Positions 29,039-38,011 of a DNA stretch of 64,000 nucleotides are shown piece by piece. The notes under the pieces are model-generated. The model saw nothing but the letters and a program-made list of their open reading frames with translations. It had not been told where the DNA came from and made no database searches. The position numbers were made by a program, and so were the translations under genes. Source of the stretch: Pantoea dispersa (GTDB lineage Bacteria; Pseudomonadota; Gammaproteobacteria; Enterobacterales; Enterobacteriaceae); the NCBI RefSeq assembly GCF_014155765.1, contig NZ_SCKT01000006.1, forward strand, positions 97,217-161,216, in the 5' to 3' direction. Within the stretch, counting starts at the first letter, position 1; every line of letters starts with the position of its first letter.

Positions 29039-30583
29039 ATGCGTAATAACCAGCCCATCACCCAGCGTGAATACGTCTTCGACGATCGCGCCACGCTGAT
29101 GTCGACCACCGATCTCAACAGCCACATCACCTACGCCAACGACGCCTTTATTGAGGTCAGCGGATTCAGCCCGGAAGAGGTCAACGGCCAGCCGCACAAC
29201 ATGGTGCGTCATCCGGATATGCCGCCGGAAGCGTTCGCCGATATGTGGAGCACGCTGAAGCAGGGCGAACCCTGGACCGCGCTGGTCAAGAACCGGCGCA
29301 AGAATGGCGATCACTACTGGGTGCGCGCCAATGCCATTCCGGTGGTGCGCGAGGGCAAGCTGCAGGGCTATATGTCGGTACGCACCAAACCGTCGGCGGA
29401 GGAGGTCCGTCAGTGCGAGACGCTGTACCGTGATTTTCGTGAAGGGCGTGCCAAAGGGCGTCGCTTCCATAAAGGGCTGATTGTTGGCAGCGGCTGGCGG
29501 CGACTGACTTCAGTGCTGAAAACGCTGCCGCTGCGCTGGCGCATCCGCAGCACGCTGATCGCGCTGCTGCCGTTGTCGATACTGGGCGTCTGGCTGCTGG
29601 GCATGGCACCCCTGGCGATCGGCTGCTTCAGCGGCGGCATGGCCGGGCTGCTGCTGCTGGCCAGCCTGTGGCTGGAGCAGCAGATCTCGCGCCCGATGGA
29701 GCGCATGTGCCGTCAGGCGCTGAGCGTGGCCACCGGCGCCAGCCACAAAGTCGAGCACATAGATCGGGTGGATGAGATCGGCATGACGCAGCGCGCTATC
29801 GGCCAGCTGGGCCTGATGTTCCGCTGGCTGGTGGATGACGTCAGCGGCCAGGCGATCAACGTTCTGAGCGCCAGCGACGCCATCGCGCGCAGCAATGATG
29901 AGCTGAGCCGTCGCACCGAGCAGGCGGCGGCGAACGTGCAGCAAACGGCGGCGACCATGAACGAAATGACCGCCACGGTCAAAAGCAATACGGAAACCGC
30001 CAGCGAAGTGAATACGCTGTCGGCCAGCACCAGCGCAGCGGCGATCAAAGGCGGTGAAGTGATGCAGGAGATGGTCGGCATGATGGCGGAAATTGCCGAC
30101 AGCTCGAAGCGTATCGCCAACATCACCAGCGTGATCGACGGCATCGCTTTCCAGACCAATATTCTGGCGCTGAACGCGGCGGTGGAAGCGGCGCGTGCCG
30201 GTGAACAGGGCAAAGGCTTTGCGGTGGTGGCGGGCGAGGTGCGCAGTCTGGCACAGCGCAGCGCCAAAGCCGCCAGCGAGATCAAAAACCTGGTGGAAAC
30301 CAGCGCCGGCCGCGTGCAGTCGGGCAGCGATCACGCCGATGCGGCCGGCCACACGATGCAGGCGATTGTCGATCAGGTGCAGAATGTCACCGCCCTGATC
30401 GCGCAAATCAGCGCGGCGACGGCCGAACAATCCATCGCGCTGAGCGAAGTCAGTAGCGCGGTGGAGGATCTCGACGACATCACCCATCAGAACGCGGCGC
30501 GCGTGGCGGAAGGCGCAGAAGCTTCCGGCCGAATGGCGCATCAGGCCAACCGGCTGGTTGAAGCGATCAGCGTGTTTCGCTAA
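29039..30583 (+). CDS. aer: Aer, aerotaxis/redox chemoreceptor
   Basis: A 514-residue receptor (506 in E. coli). Residues 1-120 form an FAD-binding PAS domain ([60 protein letters not shown]). One hydrophobic hairpin anchors it near residues 165-205, a HAMP-like segment follows, and the C-terminal signalling domain contains the highly conserved chemoreceptor tip ([20 protein letters not shown], then [20 protein letters not shown]). It reports the redox state of the respiratory chain to CheA/CheW. There is no C-terminal NWETF-type tether. The ATG at 29039 has AAGG eight bases upstream; the open frame further upstream is not protein-like. A FliA-like promoter lies nearby. Confidence 0.92.
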   Translation: MRNNQPITQREYVFDDRATLMSTTDLNSHITYANDAFIEVSGFSPEEVNGQPHNMVRHPDMPPEAFADMWSTLKQGEPWTALVKNRRKNGDHYWVRANAIPVVREGKLQGYMSVRTKPSAEEVRQCETLYRDFREGRAKGRRFHKGLIVGSGWRRLTSVLKTLPLRWRIRSTLIALLPLSILGVWLLGMAPLAIGCFSGGMAGLLLLASLWLEQQISRPMERMCRQALSVATGASHKVEHIDRVDEIGMTQRAIGQLGLMFRWLVDDVSGQAINVLSASDAIARSNDELSRRTEQAAANVQQTAATMNEMTATVKSNTETASEVNTLSASTSAAAIKGGEVMQEMVGMMAEIADSSKRIANITSVIDGIAFQTNILALNAAVEAARAGEQGKGFAVVAGEVRSLAQRSAKAASEIKNLVETSAGRVQSGSDHADAAGHTMQAIVDQVQNVTALIAQISAATAEQSIALSEVSSAVEDLDDITHQNAARVAEGAEASGRMAHQANRLVEAISVFR

Positions 30584-30586
30584 GTT

Positions 30587-31543
30587 TCACGACGCTTCAC
30601 GTCCGGCGCGCAGTGCGCCGGGCGGTGTGCCGACAATGCGTTTGAAGGCGCGACTGAAGGCGGCCAGTGAACCGTAACCGAGGTGGAACGCCACGCTCTC
30701 CACCGCTTCGCCATCGTTAACTATGCGCTCCACCGCCAGACGCATGCGCAGTTCGGTAAGGTAGCGCAGCGGCGTCATGCCGGTGGCGTTTTGAAAGCGC
30801 GCGGCAAACACCGAACGTGAACTGCCGGATTCGCGCGCCAGCCGCTCCACCGTCCAGTTTTCGCCGGGCGCGCGGTGCATGGCCGCCATCGCCAGGCTGA
30901 GGCGCGGATCGCGCAGCGCCTGCACCAGCCCGCTGCCCTGACCACAGCCATTCTCCACCCAGCCCCGCACAATTTGCGCCGCCACCACATCGGCCAGCCG
31001 CGACAAAATGCCGGCAAAGCCCGCTTTGCGCTGACGTGTTTCACGCTCCATGGCATCCAGAATCGGCTGGATTTCCGGGTATTGCGCCAGCAGCGTGCTG
31101 ACCAGCATCACATCCGGCATGGTGTGCACCAGCGGCTGCATGCCGCCCAGCTCAAACGCCATGCAGGCGCTGAATAAAATCACATCGCTGTCGTCCGGGC
31201 AGGCATCCGCGTCCGGCGCATCGTTGATGGCGCACACGCTGTCGCAGATGGGTTTGCTGTTAAAGGTAGCGATCGGCACGCACACCGCATCTTCGCCGGA
31301 GATCAGCGCGTGCGGCTTACCGTGCGGAATCAGCAGCGCATCGCCCGCCTGCAGCGGATAGACGGTGCCGGAAGCGGAGCGAATCAGCAGCGAGCCGCGG
31401 CCAACAAAGTGCAGCTGCGCCTTGCCCGGCGCGTCATCATATTGCAGGCCAAACGGCGCATGCAGCGCGATGCGCTGATATTTGACGCCGTACAGGCGCA
31501 TGCCCATCAGCAGTTCGCTGGTCAAGTCTTCATAGCGGCTCAT
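30587..31543 (-). CDS. AraC-family regulator with N-terminal cupin domain
   Basis: A 318-residue regulator. The N-terminal half is an RclR/cupin-6-like sensor (LQYDDAPGKAQLHFVGRGSL, YPLQAGDALLIPHGKPHALI) followed by a helical segment; the last 100 residues contain two helix-turn-helix motifs (WTVERLARESGSSRSVFAAR and ESVAFHLGYGSLAAFSRAFK) and the end IVGTPPGALRAG. Several cysteines in the middle (CDSVC, DADACPDD, FSACMAF) recall redox-sensing relatives, but no mechanism can be assigned. I use the ATG at 31543; an in-frame ATG 42 bases upstream has no better site. It is divergent from the efflux gene next to it and is its likely regulator. Its stop is four bases from the aer stop. Confidence 0.8.
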   Translation of the reverse strand: MSRYEDLTSELLMGMRLYGVKYQRIALHAPFGLQYDDAPGKAQLHFVGRGSLLIRSASGTVYPLQAGDALLIPHGKPHALISGEDAVCVPIATFNSKPICDSVCAINDAPDADACPDDSDVILFSACMAFELGGMQPLVHTMPDVMLVSTLLAQYPEIQPILDAMERETRQRKAGFAGILSRLADVVAAQIVRGWVENGCGQGSGLVQALRDPRLSLAMAAMHRAPGENWTVERLARESGSSRSVFAARFQNATGMTPLRYLTELRMRLAVERIVNDGEAVESVAFHLGYGSLAAFSRAFKRIVGTPPGALRAGREAS

Positions 31544-31645
31544 ACAATCCAGACGAATTATCAAAAAACAAAGTTTCTGTATCATAGATCGTCTTGCGTC
31601 GTCTCTCTATGCTTACAGCCTGATATTTTGTGATGGGGATCGCAG

Positions 31646-32833
31646 ATGAGTCTGGATACTGAAGTAGTGGAAACAAGCATTGCGGTAGAGAAACCTGCAT
31701 GGGGCGCGGTGTTCGCCATGGCGTTTGGCGTCTTCGGCCTGATCACCGCAGAATTTCTGCCGGTGAGCTTGCTGACACCCATTGCCGACTCGCTGCGCGT
31801 CAGCGAAGGGCAGGCGGGCCAGACGGTCACGGTTACCGCGCTGGTGGCGCTGCTGACCAGCCTGGTGATTGGTAACGTCACGCGCCGCCTCGACCGCCGC
31901 CTGGTGATGCTGGCGTTCACGTTGCTGCTCATCGCCTCGGCGCTGCTGGTGGCGTTTGCCGAAAATCTGCCGATGATTTTACTGGCGCGCGTGCTGCTCG
32001 GCATGGCGATTGGCGGCTTCTGGACGTTGTCGACCGCTATTACCATGCGGCTGGTGCCCGCCGATCAGGTGCCGCGCGCGCTGTCGATTGTGTTCAGCGG
32101 TATTTCGCTGGCCACCATCATTGCCGCGCCGCTGGGCAGCTATCTTGGCGGGCTGATTGGCTGGCGTAACATTTTCCTGCTGACCGGTGTTTTGGGCGTG
32201 CTGGCGCTGTTCTGGCAGTTCTTCACCCTGCCATCGATGCCGCCGGAGAACAAAGCGCGCAGCGGCGGCGTGCTGGACCTGCTGCGTCAGAGCGTGATGC
32301 GCTGGGGCATGCTGGCGGTGATCATGATGTTTACCGGCCATTTCGCCTTCTTTACCTACCTGCGCCCGTTCCTGGAAACCAGCGCGCAGCTGAATGTGAA
32401 TCAGCTGTCGCTGGTGCTGCTGGCGTTCGGCGTGGCGAACTTCTTCGGCACCTCGCTGGCCGCGTGGCTGGTGACGCGCAGCGTGTCGCTGACGCTGACC
32501 GGCATGGCGCTGGTGATGAGCGTGACGGCGGTGCTGCTGGTGAGCTTTGGCCACGTCTCCTGGCTGGTGGCGAGCGGCGTCGCGCTGTGGGGGCTGGCGT
32601 TTGGTTCAATGCCGACTGGCTGGTCAACCTGGCTGTCGCGCGCGGTGCCGGACGACGCCGAATCGGGCGGCGGGCTGCTGGTGGCAACTATTCAGCTGGC
32701 GATCACCGCCGGTGCGGCAGCTGGTGGCTGGATGTTCGATCTGCAGGGCGCGGGCGGCGTATTCCTTGCCAGCGGCGTGCTGATGCTGCTGGCCGCCATC
32801 ACCATCTTTACCCGCGTGCGGCATCACGGTTAA
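31646..32833 (+). CDS. MFS efflux transporter, NepI-like
   Basis: A 395-residue DHA1-family exporter with 12 predicted helices. It resembles E. coli NepI, the purine ribonucleoside efflux pump, in length (396) and local sequence: WGAVFAMAFGVFGLITAEFL, PVSLLTPIADSLRVSEGQAG, GGFWTLSTAITMRLVPADQV, IAAPLGSYLGGLIGWRNIF and PTGWSTWLSRAVPDDAESGG. NepI exports inosine, guanosine and base analogues. Close relatives export sugars or arabinose-like compounds, so the substrate is inferred. The gene is divergent from an AraC-type regulator across a 102-base gap, which suggests inducible expression. The ATG at 31646 is used; the ribosome site GGGGATCGCAG is weak. Confidence 0.72.
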   Translation: MSLDTEVVETSIAVEKPAWGAVFAMAFGVFGLITAEFLPVSLLTPIADSLRVSEGQAGQTVTVTALVALLTSLVIGNVTRRLDRRLVMLAFTLLLIASALLVAFAENLPMILLARVLLGMAIGGFWTLSTAITMRLVPADQVPRALSIVFSGISLATIIAAPLGSYLGGLIGWRNIFLLTGVLGVLALFWQFFTLPSMPPENKARSGGVLDLLRQSVMRWGMLAVIMMFTGHFAFFTYLRPFLETSAQLNVNQLSLVLLAFGVANFFGTSLAAWLVTRSVSLTLTGMALVMSVTAVLLVSFGHVSWLVASGVALWGLAFGSMPTGWSTWLSRAVPDDAESGGGLLVATIQLAITAGAAAGGWMFDLQGAGGVFLASGVLMLLAAITIFTRVRHHG

Positions 32834-32855
32834 ATCCGTTTACCGCCATCAGGCG

Positions 32856-32887
32856 CGCCGCGACACGCTTCAGGGGCTGTCGCGGCG
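32856..32887. repeat. GC hairpin after the NepI-like gene
   Basis: CGCCGCGACA (32856-32865) pairs perfectly with TGTCGCGGCG (32878-32887), followed by CCGCTTTTGCC. It probably ends the transcript. The stem shares its sequence with the hairpin at 6306-6326. Confidence 0.65.
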
Positions 32888-33124
32888 CCGCTTTTGCCGC
32901 GTATGCCTGGTCTCACCAATCACAGCAATAAATCCTGCCTTTTAATCAAATCGTGGTTTTTTAACCCTTTGCGCGCAGGTTGCGCTAAATGTGCTTTTTA
33001 TAGTCAAAATATTCGAATGACTTAGGCAAATCTCTGCGCTTTTTTTTGATCGGTTGCCGGCCTACTATATCTCTCATCAAGGCGATGTCGCCTTATTCAA
33101 TCAAAAATCTTTAAGGAAATGACC

Positions 33125-33334
33125 ATGAAAACCATCAAAACTTTTGCTGCTGTTATTGCTCTCTCTGTTCTGCCATTTGCCAGCTTCGCGCAAAGCGTGA
33201 CCGCTACCGCCTCTACGCTTGACGGTGCTGAAGCGCAAATCGCTGCTAAAGCGCAGGAACTTGGTGCTTCCTACAAAGTGACTGAAGCCAACTTCAACAA
33301 CGGCGTTCACATGACGGCAGAACTGACCAAATAA
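33125..33334 (+). CDS. DUF1471 (YdgH/BhsA/McbA-like) small periplasmic protein
   Basis: A 69-residue protein with a clear signal peptide (KTIKTFAAVIALSVLPFASFA, cleavage before QSV) and a mature core of about 47 residues with the DUF1471 pattern (VTATASTLDGAEAQIAAKAQ, then GASYKVTEANFNNGVHMTAE). E. coli has several such proteins, induced by stress, acid or biofilm conditions, with roles that are mostly unclear. The second of two ATGs, at 33125, is seven bases after AAGGA; the first is only one base from it. It stands alone with about 240 bases of leader after the upstream hairpin. Which paralogue it equals cannot be decided. Confidence 0.85.
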   Translation: MKTIKTFAAVIALSVLPFASFAQSVTATASTLDGAEAQIAAKAQELGASYKVTEANFNNGVHMTAELTK

Positions 33335-33419
33335 GTTCGCCTTACCCTCTGTGCTGACAGGGTGCCTTCGGGCGCCCTGGCGGCGTTGCTAACGCCATAA
33401 AATCCTGTCCCTTTTTCGC

Positions 33420-33438
33420 ATAAATGATTATTATTCGC
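33420..33438. promoter_or_regulatory. Fur-like box upstream of yncE
   Basis: GCGAATAATAATCATTTAT on the minus strand agrees with the 19-base Fur consensus GATAATGATAATCATTATC at 13 positions, including the contiguous core ATAATCATT. It is about 110 bases before yncE, which is reported to be iron-responsive through Fur in E. coli. Confidence 0.6.
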
Positions 33439-33545
33439 AAAAACTAACATCCTTATCGGCTCGCCTCGGGCTGAATTTCCTATTGGTTGCAATGTCGGGC
33501 TTTCATTTCACTGCCGCACGGCGGTGGTTTTGCTATGGAGAAGTT

Positions 33546-34601
33546 ATGAAAGCGAATAAAACAATGCAGTGGGCGCTGCGTCCGCTACTGGTGGCCACGG
33601 CGCTGCTGTCCTGCAGCGCGCTGCAAGCGGCGGAAACGCAGCCGCTCAATCAGCCGATCGCCAAAGGCGCCTATGAACTGGCGTTCAGCAACAGCGACAA
33701 CGCGCTGTTCCTCGCCACGGCGCAAAACGCCGGCAACCCGCAGGGCGGTACCGTGTACCGTCTCGATCCGCAGAATCTGGCGGTGAAACAAACCATCAAT
33801 ACCGACCTGAAAACGTTTGGTGCCGCCATCAATCAGCACACCAACGTGCTGTACTTCGGTAACACGGTCAACGGTGCGCTGACGGCAGTGGATGCCAGCA
33901 GCGGTAAGGTGATCAACACGCTGGTGCTGGATGGCCGCAAGCGCGGTGACTCGGTTCGTCCGCTGCAGCCGCGTGAAGTGGTGACGGATGCGGCGACCAA
34001 TCGCGTCTACATTACCGGTCTCGGCGCGCAGAGCGTGGTGTGGGTGGTGGACGGCAAAACGCTGCAGCTCATCAGCACTATCCCGAATACCGGCAAAATG
34101 GGCACCGGGCTGGCGCTGGATGCCGCTGCGCAGAAACTGTATGTCACCAATGCCGATGGCGAGCTGGTCACCATCAATACCCGGCTGAACGCGATTGAAA
34201 AGCGCCAGAAAATTGACGGCGATAAAGAGCACTTTTTCCTGAATATTGCGCTGGATAACAAAGGCCACCGCGCTTTCCTCAGCGATGCGAAGCAGCCGCA
34301 GGTGCTGGTGCTGGATACCCGCACGCAGCAGGTGATTCAGCGTATTGAGGTACCGGAATCGCTGGCGGTGCTGTTCAATGCCGACCGTGACGAGCTGTAT
34401 GTCACGCACCGTAAAGCCGGTGAGATCAGCATCATTGATGCCAGCAGCTATAAAGTGAAACGCACGGTGAAAGCGCCGGGCCTGCCGAACAGCCTGGCGC
34501 TCTCCGCCGATGGCAAGACGCTGTTCGTCAGCATCAAGCAGCCGGGCTCACGCAAGGAACCGCCGAAAAATCCGGACAGCGTGTTGCGCATCGCGCTGTA
34601 G
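33546..34601 (+). CDS. yncE: YncE-like periplasmic beta-propeller protein
   Basis: A 351-residue protein close to E. coli YncE (353). After a signal peptide (ALRPLLVATALLSCSALQA) it forms a seven-bladed propeller; blade strands visible include VYRLDPQNLAVKQTI, LYFGNTVNGALTAVDASSGK, PREVVTDAATNRVYITGLGA, LYVTNADGELVTINTRLNAI and SLAVLFNADRDELYVTHRKA. YncE binds single-stranded DNA in vitro and is derepressed by low iron; its cellular role is not settled. I chose the ATG at 33546 with GGAG six bases upstream; an earlier in-frame start at 33483 would precede the signal peptide with 21 extra residues. A Fur-like box lies upstream and a terminator downstream, so it is probably monocistronic. Confidence 0.88.
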   Translation: MKANKTMQWALRPLLVATALLSCSALQAAETQPLNQPIAKGAYELAFSNSDNALFLATAQNAGNPQGGTVYRLDPQNLAVKQTINTDLKTFGAAINQHTNVLYFGNTVNGALTAVDASSGKVINTLVLDGRKRGDSVRPLQPREVVTDAATNRVYITGLGAQSVVWVVDGKTLQLISTIPNTGKMGTGLALDAAAQKLYVTNADGELVTINTRLNAIEKRQKIDGDKEHFFLNIALDNKGHRAFLSDAKQPQVLVLDTRTQQVIQRIEVPESLAVLFNADRDELYVTHRKAGEISIIDASSYKVKRTVKAPGLPNSLALSADGKTLFVSIKQPGSRKEPPKNPDSVLRIAL

Positions 34602-34623
34602 GGCGTAATTATCCGAAACTCAG

Positions 34624-34644
34624 GGGCGACGTGTGTCGCCCTTT
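34624..34644 (+). terminator. probable terminator of yncE
   Basis: GGGCGAC-GTGT-GTCGCCC followed by TTTGCATTT, 22 bases after the yncE stop. The T-run is short. Confidence 0.6.
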
Positions 34645-34722
34645 GCATTTCCAGCCTTGATGCCCCCTTTCCCGCCCGGCTTACGCTACCTTTAGGACGA
34701 CAACACCTAAGGGGAGAGTGCA

Positions 34723-36363
34723 ATGAGCCAGTTTTTTATGCATGAAAAAAACGATCTGGTGAACGAAGCGATCGAAGGCGTGTTACTCAGCACGCCGTGG
34801 CACAACCTGACCCGCCTCGATCTGGGCGATGAGATTCGCGTGGTGGTGCGTTCGGACTGGGATAAAAGCAAAGTCGCGCTGATTTCCGGCGGTGGCTCCG
34901 GTCACGAACCGGCGCACGCGGGCTTTGTCGGCAAAGGGATGCTGACCGCTGCGGTGTGCGGCGATATCTTCGCCTCGCCGAGCGTTGATGCGGTGCTGAA
35001 CGCCATTGTTAACGTCACCGGTGAGGCGGGCTGTCTGCTGATTGTGAAAAATTACACCGGTGACCGGCTCAACTTTGGCCTCGCAGCGGAAAAGGCGAAA
35101 AATCTTGGTTACAAGGTGGAGCTGGTGATGGTGCAGGACGATATCGCGCTGCCGGAAAATCCACAGCCGCGCGGCATTGCCGGCACCGTGCTGGTGCACA
35201 AAATCGCCGGCTTTGCCGCGGAGCAGGGGCACTCGCTCGACGAGGTCAAAACCCTGGCGCAGCGCACCATCGACGCCACGTCCTCCATCGGCCTGGCGTT
35301 TGCCACCTGTCACATTCCGGGTGAAAAGCGCGACGATCGCGTGGCAGCTGGTCATAGCGAGCTGGGGATGGGCATTCACGGTGAGCCGGGCGTGATCACG
35401 CTCGATACGCAAAACAGCCGCAAAATTACCAGCATCATGACCGATCAGCTGGCGCAGGCGCTGCCCGACGGCAAACAGGCGCTGTTGATGATCAACAATC
35501 TCGGCGGCTTTTCCCAGCTGGAGCTGGCGCTGCTCACGCGCGAGGTACTGCAGTCGCCGCTGGCGGCACGCATCACCCATTTAATTGGCCCGGCAACGCT
35601 GGTCAGCGCGCTGGATATGAAAGGGTTTTCGCTGACGCTGCTGGCGCTGGAAGAGGCGTTTTTCGAGGCGCTGCATGCGCCGGTGCAGGTGCTGGGCTGG
35701 ACGCCGATATACGACTTTGCGCCCATCAGCCTGCAGCGCGCTGAACGCATCGGCAGCGTGCTGGATTTCGATCCTTCTGATAACGCTGAAGTGGCGCAGG
35801 TGGTTGAGCGCGTGACGCAGACGCTGATCGATCTGGAGAGCGAGCTGAATGCGCTGGACGCCAAAGTCGGCGACGGTGATACCGGCTCGACCTTTGCCGC
35901 CGGCGCGAAGAAAATCCAGCGCGGCCTGCGTGAACAGCAGCTACCGCTGGATGAGTTGCCTACGCTGCTGGCGCTGGTAGGCGAACAGCTGGCGACGGTG
36001 ATGGGCGGATCGAGCGGCGTGCTGATGTCGATTCTGTTTACTTCGGCCGGACAGCAGCTGGAGGAGGGCAGCACGCTGCCGCAGGCGCTGATGCACGGGC
36101 TGGAACGGATGAAGCACTACGGCGGCGCGCAGCCGGGACATCGCACCCTGGTGGATGCGCTGCAGCCGGCACTGGAGGCGTTAGCGGCCGGAGAGTCGCT
36201 GGCCGCGGCGGCAGCCGCTGCGCAACAGGGTGCCGACGCGACGGCGCAGATGCAGAGTGCGAAGGCGGGCCGTTCGGCTTATCTCAATCAGCAGAGTCTG
36301 GATGGCGTGAAGGATCCCGGCGCGTACGCCATCGAGAGGGTGTTTGCGGTGCTGGCGGGCTGA
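34723..36363 (+). CDS. dhaK: ATP-dependent dihydroxyacetone kinase (single chain)
   Basis: A 546-residue kinase of the Citrobacter type, in which substrate-binding and ATP-binding parts are one chain. Residues 1-330 form the DhaK domain: LISGGGSGHEPAHAGFVGKG, the CLLIVKNYTGDRLNFGLA loop and the substrate-binding histidine at 219 in GMGIHGEPG. Residues 350-546 form the DhaL domain with the Mg-binding LDAKVGDGDTGSTFAAGAKK and the C-terminal GAQPGHRTLVDAL and DPGAYAIERVF. It phosphorylates dihydroxyacetone, and often glyceraldehyde, in the cytoplasm. A PTS-coupled enzyme would instead be split into DhaK, DhaL and DhaM. GGGGAGAG precedes the start. It stands alone; no glycerol dehydrogenase is next to it. 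Confidence 0.9.
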   Translation: MSQFFMHEKNDLVNEAIEGVLLSTPWHNLTRLDLGDEIRVVVRSDWDKSKVALISGGGSGHEPAHAGFVGKGMLTAAVCGDIFASPSVDAVLNAIVNVTGEAGCLLIVKNYTGDRLNFGLAAEKAKNLGYKVELVMVQDDIALPENPQPRGIAGTVLVHKIAGFAAEQGHSLDEVKTLAQRTIDATSSIGLAFATCHIPGEKRDDRVAAGHSELGMGIHGEPGVITLDTQNSRKITSIMTDQLAQALPDGKQALLMINNLGGFSQLELALLTREVLQSPLAARITHLIGPATLVSALDMKGFSLTLLALEEAFFEALHAPVQVLGWTPIYDFAPISLQRAERIGSVLDFDPSDNAEVAQVVERVTQTLIDLESELNALDAKVGDGDTGSTFAAGAKKIQRGLREQQLPLDELPTLLALVGEQLATVMGGSSGVLMSILFTSAGQQLEEGSTLPQALMHGLERMKHYGGAQPGHRTLVDALQPALEALAAGESLAAAAAAAQQGADATAQMQSAKAGRSAYLNQQSLDGVKDPGAYAIERVFAVLAG

Positions 36364-36388
36364 GGATGGGGCGGATGGGGGCGGGGTT

Positions 36389-36426
36389 CGCCCTCACCCT
36401 AACCCTCTCCCGCGGGCGGGAGAGGG
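36389..36426. repeat. dispersed CCCTCACCCTAACCCTCTCCC-type hairpin element
   Basis: CCCTCTCCC (36403-36411) pairs with GGGAGAGGG (36418-36426) after a leader TCGCCCTCACCCTAA. Elements of this pattern are scattered in many Gram-negative genomes. It sits between the convergent dhaK and sbmA ends and may terminate both. Confidence 0.7.
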
Positions 36427-36481
36427 AACTGCTCTGAGCGATGTCGGAGTACAGCGCGGTTCTGCCCCCGAGCTTTTCCGC

Positions 36482-37717
36482 TTACTCCGAGGCTTCGCGC
36501 AGCATCTCGTCGTGCGGAATATCCTGCAGAATCTGCTCGAAGCTGCGCAGACGTTTGTAGATCGACATCAGCGTAATCAGCGTGGACCACGAGGTGATCA
36601 GATACTGGAAGGAGGAGCGCACCTGATCGAACACGTTGGTGATCTGGTTAAGTAGCCCCAGCGTGATGGTGCCCGCAACAATCGAAGGGAACAGCACGAA
36701 CAGCCCGAACACATTGTCCACCTGCAGATAGAGAATGCGCGTGATGTTGAAATAGAGATAGTGGAAATAGAGGCGGAAATAGTTGTGACGCACGCGGCTG
36801 AACAGCTCCTGCACCGTAGGCGGCGCGGCGCGCTGCGGATCGTCCTCGCCGTACACCAGTTCTTTACGGTACGCGGCTTCCACCCGCTGATTGCGGAACT
36901 CCAGCCCCGGCAGTTTAATCCCCACCAGCGCCAGCAGCGCGGTACCAAACAGCGACCACAGCAGCGCGGCGATCACCAGCGCATAAGGGATATTGCCGAG
37001 GATCGGCACTTCTTTCACGTGATGCGATAGCGTCACCAGCACCGGCAGAAACGCCACCAGCGTCATGATGGCCTGAATAAAGCTGATGCCCCAGTCCTGC
37101 AGCGTACTGGCGAAGCGCATGGTGTCTTCCTGCACACGCTGTGCGGCACCTTCTACCAGACGCAGGCGCTGCCAGTTATGCATGTAGTAGTTGTTCATCG
37201 CGGTACGCCAGCGGAATACCCAGTGGCTGACGAAAAACGAGTTCATCACGCCGATCACTACCGCGATCAGCGCAATGCCGAGAAACGCCAGTACCTGCAC
37301 ATAGAACTGATTGATGCTCACCGAGCCAGCTTTGGTCAGCGCCTGTTGAATCATGTCGTAAAACGGACCATACCAGGCGTTAACGCCGACGCCAACCTGC
37401 ACGCCAAACCAGGTGACAAAGATAATCAGTAACGATCCCCATACCGACCAGCGCTGCCACGGATGGTTGTCGATGATGCGCCACACCAGCGCAAAGGCGC
37501 CGCCCATGATCCAGTAATAGGCATAAAACCACAGCTGGCTGGCGTGGATAAAGCGGCTGGCGTTGGTCGGCAGCGGCTGCTGCATCGCCGCCTGCAAAGC
37601 GGGAAAGCGCGCCGGAAAATCATTGAAAAAGCCAAACCAGGCAAAAATGGCAATCAGGCTCCAAATCGCGGCCGAGCTGAAAAACAGCGCCGGCCGCGGA
37701 AAATAGGACTTAAACAT
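36482..37717 (-). CDS. sbmA: SbmA/BacA peptide transporter
   Basis: A 411-residue inner-membrane protein matching E. coli SbmA (406). It has about seven membrane helices and family features: FKSYFPRPALFFSSAAIWSL, AWFGFFNDFPARFPALQAA, YYWIMGGAFALVWRIIDNHP, NAWYGPFYDMIQQALT, HWVFRWRTAMNNYYMHNWQR and VRHNYFRLYFHYLYFNITR. SbmA uses the proton gradient to import microcins B17 and J25, bleomycin and proline-rich antimicrobial peptides; its native substrate is unknown. I chose the ATG at 37717, preceded by GGAG; the open frame extends 28 codons upstream without a good start. It is convergent with dhaK and divergent from the gluconate-type dehydrogenase operon. No yaiW partner is adjacent. Confidence 0.92.
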   Translation of the reverse strand: MFKSYFPRPALFFSSAAIWSLIAIFAWFGFFNDFPARFPALQAAMQQPLPTNASRFIHASQLWFYAYYWIMGGAFALVWRIIDNHPWQRWSVWGSLLIIFVTWFGVQVGVGVNAWYGPFYDMIQQALTKAGSVSINQFYVQVLAFLGIALIAVVIGVMNSFFVSHWVFRWRTAMNNYYMHNWQRLRLVEGAAQRVQEDTMRFASTLQDWGISFIQAIMTLVAFLPVLVTLSHHVKEVPILGNIPYALVIAALLWSLFGTALLALVGIKLPGLEFRNQRVEAAYRKELVYGEDDPQRAAPPTVQELFSRVRHNYFRLYFHYLYFNITRILYLQVDNVFGLFVLFPSIVAGTITLGLLNQITNVFDQVRSSFQYLITSWSTLITLMSIYKRLRSFEQILQDIPHDEMLREASE

Positions 37718-37902
37718 AGGCACTCCGCTGTTGTGTGTACTCTTTATACCGCTTCCGGCATTTATCTGTCTGTTGTCGGTTGTATCCGACGATGACAGCA
37801 TCGCCGCTTTTATGTAAAGCGGCAGAGTTAGTTGTTAAGTTTTTTGTGCTCATTTGTTTCGGGAAACTAAATTATTAACAGCGATGGTGTTACACTACGC
37901 CA

Positions 37903-37920
37903 ACTGTTACCGGTAACAGT
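37903..37920. promoter_or_regulatory. GntR-type operator upstream of the gluconate dehydrogenase operon
   Basis: ACTGTTACCGGTAACAGT is a perfect 18-bp palindrome that contains the TGTTACCGGTAACA core bound by the gluconate repressor GntR in E. coli. A likely -10 (TACACT, 37891-37896) lies just before it, so the site would cover the transcription start. It is about 90 bases before the first gene of the operon. Confidence 0.8.
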
Positions 37921-38011
37921 CTTGCTGTATCCCTTAAAACGCCAATAAAAATCATTACAACGCAACTACTTAACTTTCATGCCGCATTATATGCGGTAAT
38001 GAGGCAATGTC

